Shown piece by piece: positions 48,101-58,637 of a stretch of DNA of 64,000 nt. The notes beneath the pieces were generated by a model. It saw nothing but the letters and a program-made list of their open reading frames with translations, was not told where the DNA came from and did no database searches. The DNA is from Closterium sp. NIES-65 (lineage: Eukaryota; Streptophyta; Zygnematophyceae; Desmidiales; Closteriaceae), in assembly GCA_948144175.1 (NCBI GenBank), contig CANXME010000048.1, positions 84,453 through 148,452 on the forward strand, written 5' to 3'. The translations under genes were made by a program, and so were the position numbers. Each line of letters opens with the position of its first letter. Position 1 is the stretch's first letter.

Positions 48101-49693
48101 CCCAAAGAGATAGGCGCCCCTAGAGATAGGCGCCCATAGAGATAGGCGCCCATAGAGATAGGCGCCCATAGAGATAGGCGCCCATAGAGAGAGGCGCCCC
48201 TAGAGATAGGCGCCCCTAGAGATAGGCGCCCATAGAGATAGGCGCCCCTAGAGATAGGCGCCCCTAGAGATAGGCGCAACTAGAGATAGGCGCCCATTGA
48301 TATAGGCTCCCCTAGAGATAGGCGCCCCTAGAGATAGGCGGCCATAGAGATAGGCGGCCATAGAGATAGGCGCCCCTAAAGATAGGCGCCCATAGAGATA
48401 GGCGCCCCTAGAGATAGGCGCCCATAGAGATAGGCGCCCATAGAGATAGGCGCCCCTAGAGATAGGCGCCCCTAGAGATAGGCGCCCATAGAGATAGGCG
48501 CCCCTAGAGATAGGCTCACCTAGAGATAGGCGCCCATAGAGATAGGCGCCCCTAGAGATAGGCGCCCGTAGAGATAGGCGCCCCTAGAGATAGGCGCCCA
48601 AAGAGATAGGCGCCCTAAGATGGCCCATAGAGATAGGCGCCCATAGAGATAGGCGCCCATAGAGATAGGCGCCCATAGAGATAGGCGCCCATAGAGATAG
48701 GCGCCCCTAGAGATAGGCGCCCATAGAGATAGGCGCCCCTAGAGATAGGCGCCCATAGAGATAGGCGCCCATAGAGATAGGCGCCCATAGAGATAGGCGG
48801 CCATAGAGATAGGCGCCCATAGAGATAGGCGCCCATAGATATAGGGGCCCATAGAGATAGGCGCCCATAGAGATAGGCGCCCCTAGAGATAGGCGCCCAT
48901 AGAGATAGGCGCCCATAGAGATAGGCGCCCATAGAGATAGGCGCCGTTAGAGATAGGCGCCCATAGAGATAGGCGGCCATAGAGATAGGCGCCCCTAGAG
49001 ATAGGCGCCCCTAGAGATAGGCGCCCATAGAGATAGGCGCCCATAGAGATAGGCGCCCATAGAGATAGGCGCCCCTAGAGATAGGCGCCCATAGAGATAG
49101 GCGCCCCTAGAGATAGGCGCCCCTAGAGATAGGCGGCCATAGAGATAGGCGCCCATAGAGATAGGCGCCCCTAGAGATAGGCGCCCGTAGAGATAGGCGC
49201 CCATAGAGATAGGCGCCCCTAGAGATAGGCGCCCATAGAGATAGGCGCCCCTAGAGATAGGCGCCCATAGAGATAGGCGCCCATAGAGATAGGCGCCCCT
49301 AGAGATAGGCGCCCCTAGAGATAGGCGCCCATAGAGATAGGCGCCCCTAGAGATAGGCGCCCATAGAGATAGGCGCCCCTAGAGATAGGCGCCCCTAGAG
49401 ATAGGCGCCCATAGAGATAGGGCCCATAGAGATAGGCGCCCCTAGAGATAGGCGCCCATAGAGATAGGCGCCCCTAGAGATAGGCGCCCCTAGAGATAGG
49501 CGCCCCTAGAGATAGGCGCCCATAGAGATAGGCGCCCATAGAGATAGGCGCCCCTAGAGATAGGCGTCCATAGAGATAGGCGTTCATAGAGATAGGCGCC
49601 CATAGAGATAGGCGCCCATAGAGATAGGCGCCCCTAGAGATAGGCTCACCTAGAGATAGGCGCGCCTAGAGATAGGCGCCCATAGAGATAGGC
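42195..49693 (+). repeat. 16-bp satellite, forward segment (copy 2)
   Basis: Forward monomers resume at 42195. From about 42278 they repeat the order of variants of 32670-40090, including the higher-order zone with GAGGCGCCC marker units (43470 matches 33862). The segment ends at the palindrome AGATAGGCGCCTATCT centred between 49693 and 49694. No gene is supported. Confidence 0.95.
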
Positions 49694-50859
49694 GCCTATC
49701 TCTAGGGGCGCCTATCTCTATGGCCGCTTTTCTCTAGGGGCGCCTATCTCTATGGGCGCCTATCTCTATGGGCGCCTATCTCTATGGCCGCCTATCTCTA
49801 GGGGCGCCTATCTCTAGGGGCGCCTATCTCTAGGGGCGCCTATCTCTAGGGGCGCCTATCTCTAGGGGCGCCTATCTCTAGGGGCGCCTTTCTCTATGGG
49901 CGCCTATCTCTATGGGCGCCTATCTCTAGGGGCGCCTATCTCTAGGGGCGCCTATCTCTATGGGCGCCTATCTCTAGGGGCGCCTATCTCTAGGGGCGCC
50001 TATCTCTATGGCTGCCTATCTCTATGGGCGCCTATCTCCATGGGCGCCTATCTCTATGGGCGCCTATCTCTATGGGCGCCTATCTCTATGGGCGCCTATC
50101 TCTAGGGGCGCCTATCTCTAGGGGCGCCTATCTCTAGGGGCGCCTATCTCTAGGGGCCCCTATCTCTATGGGCGCCTATCTCTAGGGGCGCCTATCTCTA
50201 GGGGCGCCTATCTCTAGGGGCGCCTATCTCTACGGGCGCCTATCTCTATGGGCGCCTATCTCTAGGGGCGCCTATCTCTATGGGCGCCTATCTCTAGGGG
50301 CGCCTATCTCTAGGGGCGCCTATCTCTAGGGGCGCCTATCTCTAGGGGCGCCTATCTCTATGGGCGCCTATCTCTATGGGCGCCTATCTCTAGGGTGCCT
50401 ATCTCTATGGGCGCCTATCTCTAGGGCGCCTATCTCTATGGGCGCCTATCTCTAGGGGCGCCTATCTCTAGGAGCGCCTATCTCTAGGGGCGCCTATCTC
50501 TAGGGGCACCTATCTCTAGGGGCGCCTATCTCTAGGGGCGCCTATCTCTACGGGCGCCTATCACTAGGGGCGCCTATCTCTAGGGGCGCCTATCTCTAGG
50601 GGCGCCTATCTCTAGGGGCGCCTATCTCTTTGGGCGCCTATCTCTATGGGCGCCTATCTCTAGGGGCGCCTATCTCTATGGGCGCCTATCTCTAGGGGCG
50701 CCTATCTCTAGGGGCGCCTATCTCTATGGGCGCCTATCTCTATGGGCGCCTATCTCTATGGGCGCCTATCTCTAGGGGCGCCTATCTCTAGGGGCGCCTA
50801 TCTCTATGGGCGCCTATCTCTAGGGGCGCCTATCTCTAGGGGCGCCTATCTCTATGGGC
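49694..50859 (-). repeat. 16-bp satellite, inverted segment (copy 2)
   Basis: This is the counterpart of 40091-41256 at offset 9603, with the same variants, including GGCCGCTTTTCTCTAGG near 49722 and TATCACTAGGG near 50570. Confidence 0.95.
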
Positions 50860-50891
50860 GCCCATAGAGATAGGCGCCCCTAGAGATAGGC
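50860..50891 (+). repeat. Two-monomer (32-bp) mini-inversion (copy 2)
   Basis: The same structure as 41257-41288, with GGCGCC palindrome centres at 50859/50860 and 50891/50892. Presence in both copies shows that the inversion predates the duplication, if the duplication is real. Confidence 0.9.
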
Positions 50892-51799
50892 GCCTATCTC
50901 TATGGGCGCCTATCTCTATGGGCGCCTATCTCTAAGGGCGCCTATCTCTAGGGGCGCCTATCTCTATGGGCGCCTATCTCTAGGGGCGCCTATCTCTAGG
51001 AGCGCCTATCTCTAGGAGCGCCTATCTCTATGGCCGCCTATCTCTATGGGCGCCTATCTCTATGGGCGCCTATCTCTAGGGGCGCCTATCTCTATGGGTG
51101 CCAATCTCTATGGGCGCCTATCTCTAGGGGCGCCTATCTCTATGGGCGCCTATCTCTAGGGGCGCCTATCTCTATGGCCGCCTTTCTCTAGGGGCGCCTA
51201 TCTCTATGGGCGCCTATCTCTATGGGCGCCTATCTCTATGGCCCCCTATCTCTAGGGGCGCCTATCTCTAGGGGCGCCTATCTCTAGGGGCGCCTATGTC
51301 TAGGGGCGCCTATCTCTAGGGGCGCCTATCTCTAGGGGCGCCTTTCTCTATGGGCGCCTATCTCTATGGGCGCCTATCTCTAGGGGCGCCTATCTCTATG
51401 GGCGCCTATCTCTAGGGGCGCCTATCTCTAGGGGCGCCTATCTCTATGGCCGCCTATCTCTATGGGCGCCTATCTCTATGGGCGCCTATCTCTATGGGCG
51501 CCTATCTCTATGGGCGCCTATCTCTATGGGCGCCTATCTCTAGGGGCGCCTATCTCTAGGGGCGCCTATCTCTAGGGGCGCCTATCTCTAGGGGCGCCTA
51601 TCTCTATGGGCGCCTATCTCTAGGGGCGCCTATCTCTAGGGGCGCCTATCTCTAGGGGCGCCTATCTAGACGGGCGCCTATCTCTATGGGCGCCTATCTC
51701 TAGGGGCGCCTATCTCTATGGGCGCCTATCTCTAGGGGCGCCTATCTCTAGGGGCGCCTATCTCTATGGGCGCCTATCTCTATGGGCGCCTATCTCTAT

Positions 51800-53650
51800 G
51801 GGCGCCTATCTCTATGGCGCCTATCTCTAGGGCGCCTATCTCTATGGGCGCCTATCTCTAGGGCGCCTATCTCTATGGGCGCCTATCTCTATGGGCGCCT
51901 ATCTCTATGAGCGCCTATCTCTAGGAGCGCCTATCTCTATGGCCGCCTATCTCTATGGGCGCATATCTCTATGGGCGCCTATCTCTAGGGGCGCCTATCT
52001 CTTTGGGCGCCTATCTCTAGGGGCGCCTATCTCTAGGGGCGCCTATCTCTAGGGGCGCCTATCTCTAGGGGCGCCTATCTCTATGGGCGCCTATCTCTAT
52101 GGGCGCCTATCTCTAGGGGCGCCTATCTCTAGGGGCGCCTATCTCTATGGGCGCCTATCTCTATGGGCGCCTATCTCTAGGGGCGCCTATCTCTAGGGGC
52201 GCCTATCTCTATGGGCGCCTATCTCTATCGGCGCCTATCTCTATGGGCGCCTATCTCTAGGGGCGCCTTTCTCTATGAGCGCCTATCTCTATGGGCGCCT
52301 ATCTCTATGGGCGCCTATCTCTATGGGCGCCTATCTCTAGGGGCGCCTATCTCTATGGGCGCCTATCTCTATGGGCGCCTATCTCTAGGGGCGCCTATCT
52401 CTAGGAGCGCCAATCTCTAGGGGCGCCTATCTCTAGGTGAGCCTATCTCTAGGAGCACCTATCTCTATGGGCGCCTATCTCTATGGGCGCCTATCTCTAT
52501 GGGCGCCTATCTCTATGGGCGCCTATCTCTAGGGGCGCCTATCTCTTTGGGCGCCTATCTCTAGGGGCGCCTATCTCTAGGGGCGCCTATCTCTAGGGGC
52601 GCCTATCTCTAGGGGCGCCTATCTCTATGGGCGCCTATCTCTATGGGCGCCTATATCTATGGGCGCCTATATCTATGGGCGCCTATCTCTAGGGGCGCCT
52701 ATCTCTATGGGCGCCTATCTCTAGGGGCACCTATCTCTATGGGCGCCTATCTCTAGGGCCGCCTATCTCTATGGCCGCCTATCTCTATGGGCGCCTATCT
52801 CTAGGGGCGCCTATCTCTAGGGGCGCCTATCTTTAGGGGCGCCTATCTCTATGGGCGCCTATCTCTAGGGGCGCCTATTTCTAGGGGCGCCTATCTGTAG
52901 GGGCGCCTATCTCTATGGGCTCCTATCTCTAGGGGCGCCTATCTCTAGGGGCGCCTATCTCTAGGGGCGCCTATCTCTATGGGCGCCTATCTCTATGGGC
53001 GCCTATCTCTAGGGGCGCCTATCTCTAGGGGCGCCTATCTCTAGGAGCGCCTATCTCTAGGGGCGCCTATCTCTAGGGGCGCCTATCTCTATGGGCGCCT
53101 ATCTCTATGGGCGCCTATCTCTATGGGCGCCTATCTCTATGGGCACCTATCTCTATGGGCGCCTATCTCTAGGGGCGCCTATCTCTATGGGCGCCTATCT
53201 CTATGGGCGCCTCTCTCTATGGGCGCCTATCTCTAGGGGCGCCTATCTCTAGGGGCGCCTATCTCTATGGGTGCCTATCTCTAGGGGCGCCTATCTCTAT
53301 GGGCGCCTATCTCTAGGGGCGCCTATCTCTAGGGGCGCCTATCTCTATGGGCGCCTATCTCTAGGGGCGCCTATCTCTATGGGCGCCTATCTCTAGGGGC
53401 GCCTATCTCTAGGGGCGCCTATCTCTAGGGGCGCCTATCTCTATGGGCGCCTATCTCTATGGGCGCCTATCTCTAGGGGCGCCTATCTCTAGGGGCGCCT
53501 ATCTCTATGGCCGCCTATCTCTATGGGCGCCTATCTCTATGGGCGTCTATCTCTAGGGGCGCCTATCTCTAGGGGCGCCTATCTCTTTGGGCGCCTATCT
53601 CTATGGGCGCCTATCTCTAGGGGCGCCTAACTCTATGGGCGCCTATCTCT
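51800..53650 (-). repeat. Copy 1 of a direct duplication of about 3.2 kb offset in the inverted 16-bp array
   Basis: A series of variants (TAGGGCGCC near 51830, TATGAGCGCC at 51908, GCATATCTC, TATCGGCGCC near 52227, TAGGTGAGCC near 52434, and the double TATATCTAT at 52651) recurs near 55030-55870. The offset is 3198 bp at first and 3215 bp after a 17-bp insertion near 55315. The pattern continues upstream (GGCCGCCTTTCTC near 51177 and 54438), so true edges may be wider. Shorter copies of the same string, with a double TATATCTAT at 57286 and 58948, show that it was copied again. Confidence 0.65.
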
Positions 53651-54999
53651 AGGGGCGCCTATCTCTAGGGGCGCCTATCTCTATGGGCGCCTATCTCTAT
53701 GGGCGCCTATCTCTATGGGCGCCTATCTCTATGGGCGCCTATCTCTAGGGGCGCCTATCTCTAAGGGCGCCTATCTCTATGGGCGCCTATCTCTAAGGGG
53801 GCCTATCTCTATGGGCGCCTATCTCTAGGGGCGCCTATCTCTATGGGCGCCTATCTCTAGGGGCGCCTATCTCTAGGAGCGCCTATCTCTAGGAGCGCCT
53901 ATCTCTATGGCCGCCTATCTCTAGGGGCGCCTATCTCTATGGGCGCCTATCTCTAGGGGCGCCTATCTCTAGGGGCGCCTATCTCTAAGAGCGCCTATCT
54001 CTAGGGGCGCCTATCTCTAGGGGCGCCTATCTCTAGGGGCGCCTATCTCTAGGGGCGCCTATCTCTAGGGGCGCCTATCTCTATGGGCGCCTATCTCTAG
54101 GGGCGCCTATCTCTAGGAGCGCCTATCTCTAGGAGCGCCTATCTCTATGACCGCCTATCTCTATGGGCGCTTATCTCTATGGGCGCCTATCTCTATGGGC
54201 GCCTATCTCTAGGGGCGCCTATCTCTAGGGGCGCCTATCTCTAGGAGCGCCTATCTCTAGGAGCGCCTATCTCTATGGCCGCCTATCTCTATGGGCGCCT
54301 ATCTCTATGGGCGCCTATCTCTAGGGGCGCCTATCTCTAGGGGCCCCTATCTCTATGGGCGCCAATCTCTATGGGCGCCTATCTCTAGGGGCGCCTATCT
54401 CTATGGGCGCCTATCTCTAGGGGCGCCTATCTCTATGGCCGCCTTTCTCTAGGGGCGCCTATCTCTATGGGCGCCTATCTCTATGGGCGCCTATCTCTAT
54501 GGCCGCCTATCTCTAGGGGCGCCTATCTCTAGGGGCGCCTATCTCTAGGGGCGCCTATCTCTAGGGGCGCCTATCTCTAGGGGCGCCTATCTCTAGAGGC
54601 GCCTTTCTCTATGGGCGCCTATCTCTATGGGCGCCTATCTCTAGGGGCGCCTATCTCTATGGGCGCCTATCTCTAGGGGCGCCTATCTCTAGGGGCGCCT
54701 ATCTCTATGGCCGCCTATCTCTATGGGCGCCTATCTCTATGGGCGCCTATCTCTATGGGCGCCTATCTCTATGGGCGCCTATCTCTATGGGCGCCTATCT
54801 CTAGGGGTGCCTATCTCTAGGGGCGCCTATCTCTAGGGGCGCCTATCTCTAGGGGCGCCTATCTCTACGGGCGCCTATCTCTATGGGCGCCTATCTCTAG
54901 GGGCGCCTATCTCTATGGGCGCCTATCTCTAGGGGCGCCTATCTCTAGGGGCGCCTATCTCTATGGGCGCCTATCTCTATGGGCGCCTATCTCTATGGG

Positions 55000-56870
55000 C
55001 GCCTATCTCTATGGGCGCCTATCTCTAGGGCGCCTATCTCTATGGGCGCCTATCTCTAGGGCGCCTATCTCTATGGGCGCCTATCTCTATGGGCGCCTAT
55101 CTCTATGAGCGCCTATCTCTAGGAGCGCCTATCTCTATGGCCGCCTATCTCTATGGGCGCATATCTCTATGGGCGCCTATCTCTAGGGGCGCCTATCTCT
55201 TTGGGCGCCTATCTCTAGGGGCGCCTATCTCTAGGGGCGCCTATCTCTAGGGGCGCCTATCTCTAGGGGCGCCTATCTCTATGGGCGCCTATCTCTATGG
55301 GCGCCTATCTCTATGGGGCGCCTATCTCTAGGGGCGCCTATCTCTAGGGGCGCCTATCTCTATGGGCGCCTATCTCTATGGGCGCCTATCTCTAGGGGCG
55401 CCTATCTCTAGGGGCGCCTATCTCTATGGGCGCCTATCTCTATCGGCGCCTTTCTCTATGGGCGCCTATCTCTAGGGGCGCCTTTCTCTATGAGCCCCTA
55501 TCTCTATGGGCGCCTATCTCTATGGGCGCCTATCTCTATGGGCGCCTATCTCTAGGGGCGCCTATCTCTATGGGCGCCTATCTCTATGGGCGCCTATCTC
55601 TAGGGGCGCCTATCTCTAGGAGCGCCAATCTCTAGGGGCGCCTATCTCTAGGTGAGCCTATCTCTAGGAGCACCTATCTCTATGGGCGCCTATCTCTATG
55701 GGCGCCTATCTCTATGGGCGCCTATCTCTATGGGCGCCGATCTCTAGGGGCGCCTATCTCTTTGGGCGCCTATCTCTAGGGGCGCCTATCTCTAGGGGCG
55801 CCTATCTCTAGGGGCGCCTATCTCTAGGGGCGCCTATCTCTATGGGCGCCTATCTCTATGGGCGCCTATATCTATGGGCGCCTATATCTATGGGCGCCTA
55901 TCTCTAGTGGCGCCTATCTCTATGGGCGCCTATCTCTAGGGGCACCTATCTCTATGGGCGCCTATCTCTAGGGCCGCCTATCTCTATGGCCGCCTATCTC
56001 TATGGGCGCCTATCTCTAGGGGCGCCTATCTAAGCCTATCTTTAGGGGCGCCTATCTCTATGGGCGCCTATCTCTAGGGGCGCCTATCTCTAGGGGCGCC
56101 TATCTCTAGGGGCGCCTATCTCTATGGGCGCCTATCTCTAGGGGCGCCTATCTCTAGGGGCGCCTATCTCTAGGGGCGCCTATCTCTATGGGCGCCTATC
56201 TCGATGGGCGCCTATCTCTAGGGGCACCTATCTCTAGGGGCGCCTATCTCTAGGAGCGCCTATCTCTAGGGGCGCCTATCTCTAGGGGCGCCTATCTCTA
56301 TGGGCGCCTATCTCTATGGGCGCCTATCTCTATGGGCGCCTATCTCTATGGGCACCTATCTCTATGGGCGCCTATCTCTAGGGGCGCCTATCTCTATGGG
56401 CGCCTATCTCTATGGGCGCCTATCTCTATGGGCGCCTATCTCTAGGGGCGCCTATCTCTAGGGGCGCCTATCTCTATGGGTGCCTATCTCTAGGGGCGCC
56501 TATCTCTATGGGCGCCTATCTCTAGGGGCGCCTATCTCTAGGGGCGCCTATCTCTATGGGCGCCTATCTCTAGGGGCGCCTATCTCTATGGGCGCCTATC
56601 TCTAGGGGCGCCTATCTCTAGGGGCGCCTATCTCTAGGGGCGCCTATCTCTATGGGCGCCTATCTCTCTATGGGCGCCTATCTCTAGGGGCGCCTATCTC
56701 TAGGGGCGCCTATCTCTATGGCCGCCTATCTCTATGGGCGCCTACCTCTATGGGCGTCTATCTCTAGGGGCGCCTATCTCTAGGGGCGCCTATCTCTTTG
56801 GGCGCCTATCTCTATGGGCGCCTATCTCTAGGGGCGCCTATCTCTATGGGCGCCTATCTCTAGGGGCGCC
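55000..56870 (-). repeat. Copy 2 of the duplication with about 3.2 kb offset
   Basis: Matches 51800-53650 at offset 3198 to 3215 with small changes, such as TATCTAAGCCTATC near 56028 and CTATCGGCGCCTTTC near 55441. The segment 55426-55635 has a further relative at 56990-57199. Confidence 0.6.
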
Positions 56871-58637
56871 TAACTCTATGGGCGCCTATCTCTAGGGGCG
56901 CCTATCTCTATGGGCGCCTATCTCTATGGGCGCCTATCTCTATGGGCGCCTATCTCTAGGGGCGCCTATCTCTAGGGGCGCCTATCTCTATGGGCGCCTA
57001 TCTCTATCGGCGCCTATCTCTATGGGCGCCTATCTCTAGGGGCGCCTTTCTCTATGAGCCCCTATCTCTATGGGCGCCTATCTCTATGGGCGCCTATCTC
57101 TATGGGCGCCTATCTCTATCTGCGCCTATCTCTATGGGCGCCTATCTCTATGGGCGCCTATCTCTAGGGGCGCCTATCTCTTTGGGCGCCTATCTCTAGG
57201 GGCGCCTATCTCTAGGGGCGCCTATCTCTAGGGGCGCCTATCTCTAGGGGCGCCTATCTCTATGGGCGCCTATCTCTATGGGCGCCTATATCTATGGGCG
57301 CCTATATCTATGGGCGCCTATCTCTAGGGGCGCCTATCTCTATGGGCGCCTATCTTCAGGGGCACCTATCTCTATGGGCGCCTATCTCTAGGGCCGCCTA
57401 TCTCTATGGCCGCCTATCTCTATGGGCGCCTATCTCTAGGGGCGCCTATCTTTAGGGGCGCCTATCTCTATGGGCGCCTATCTCTAGGGGCGCCTATCTC
57501 TAGGGGCGCCTATCTCTAGGGGCGCCTATCTCTATGGGCGCCTATCTCTAGGGGCGCCTATCTCTAGGGGCGCCTATCTCTAGGGGCGCCTATCTCTATG
57601 GGCGCCTATCTCTATGGGCGCCTATCTCTAGGGGCGCCTATCTCTAGGGGCGCCTATCTCTAGGAGCGCCTATCTCTAGGGGCGCCTATCTCTAGGGGCG
57701 CCTATCTCTATGGGCGCCTATCTCTATGGGCGCCTATCTCTATGGGCGCCTATCTCTATGGGCACCTATCTCTATGGGCGCCTATCTCTAGGGGCGCCTA
57801 TCTCTATGGGCGCCTATCTCTATGGGCGCCTATCTCTATGGGCGCCTATCTCTAGGGGCGCCTATCTCTAGGGGCGCCTATCTCTATGGGTGCCTATCTC
57901 TAGGGGCGCCTATCTCTATGGGCGCCTATCTCTAGGGGCGCCTATCTCTAGGGGCGCCTATCTCTATGGGCGCCTATCTCTAGGGGCGCCTATCTCTATG
58001 GGCGCCTATCTCTAGGGGCGCCTATCTCTAGGGGCGCCTATCTCTAGGGGCGCCTATCTCTATGGGCGCCTATCTCTATGGGCGCCTATCTCTAGGGGCG
58101 CCTATCTCTAGGGGCGCCTATCTCTATGGCCGCCTATCTCTATGGGCGCCTATCTCTAGGGGCGCCTTTCTCTATGGGCGCCTATCTCTATGGGCGCCTA
58201 TCTCTAGGGGCGCCTATCTCTATGGGCGCCTATCTCTAGGGGCGCCTATCTCTAGGGGCGCCTATCTCTATGGCCGCCTATCTCTATGGGCGCCTATCTC
58301 TATGGGCGCCTATCTCTATGGCCGCCTATCTCTATGGGCGCCTATCTCTATGGGCGCCTATCTCTAGGGGTGCCTATCTCTAGGGGCGCCTATCTCTAGG
58401 GGCGCCTATCTCTAGGGGCGCCTATCTCTATGGGCGCCTATCTCTAGGGGCGCCTATCTCTAGGGGCGCCTATCTCTAGGGGCGCCTATCTCTACGGGCG
58501 CCTATCTCTATGGGCGCCTATCTCTAGGGGCGCCTATCTCTATGGGCGCCTATCTCTAGGGGCGCCTATCTCTAGGGGCGCCTATCTCTAGGGGCGCCTA
58601 TCTCTAGGGGCGCCTATCTCTAGGGGCGCCTTTCTCT

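Larger units (their letters stand above)
42278..51797 (+). repeat. Copy 2 of the large near-identical tandem duplication (about 9.5 kb)
   Basis: This is the second copy of the block at 32670-42194, in direct orientation and nearly base for base the same, including its switch palindrome (49693/49694) and its two-monomer inversion (50860-50891). Bases 42195-42277 are ordinary forward monomers between the breakpoint and the first position where I can match variants confidently. Copy 2 runs on past 51797 into inverted monomers without a break, whereas copy 1 ends abruptly. This is the pattern expected of a tandem duplication with its novel junction at 42194. It could be a real recent duplication or an assembly duplication of one locus. 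Confidence 0.85.
50892..58637 (-). repeat. 16-bp satellite, inverted orientation, regular part
   Basis: The plus strand reads TCTCTAGGGGCGCCTA or TCTCTATGGGCGCCTA throughout. To 51797 it is the end of the duplicated block. Beyond that it continues in the same orientation with good 16-bp register and few indels (TATGGCGCC near 51812, TATCTCTCTATGG near 56660). Plus-strand frames of 60-100 codons reflect the repeat alone. Variants such as CTAGGTGAGCCTATC (52434, 55649) are reverse complements of ones in the forward array, so the orientations share one monomer pool. Confidence 0.95.
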
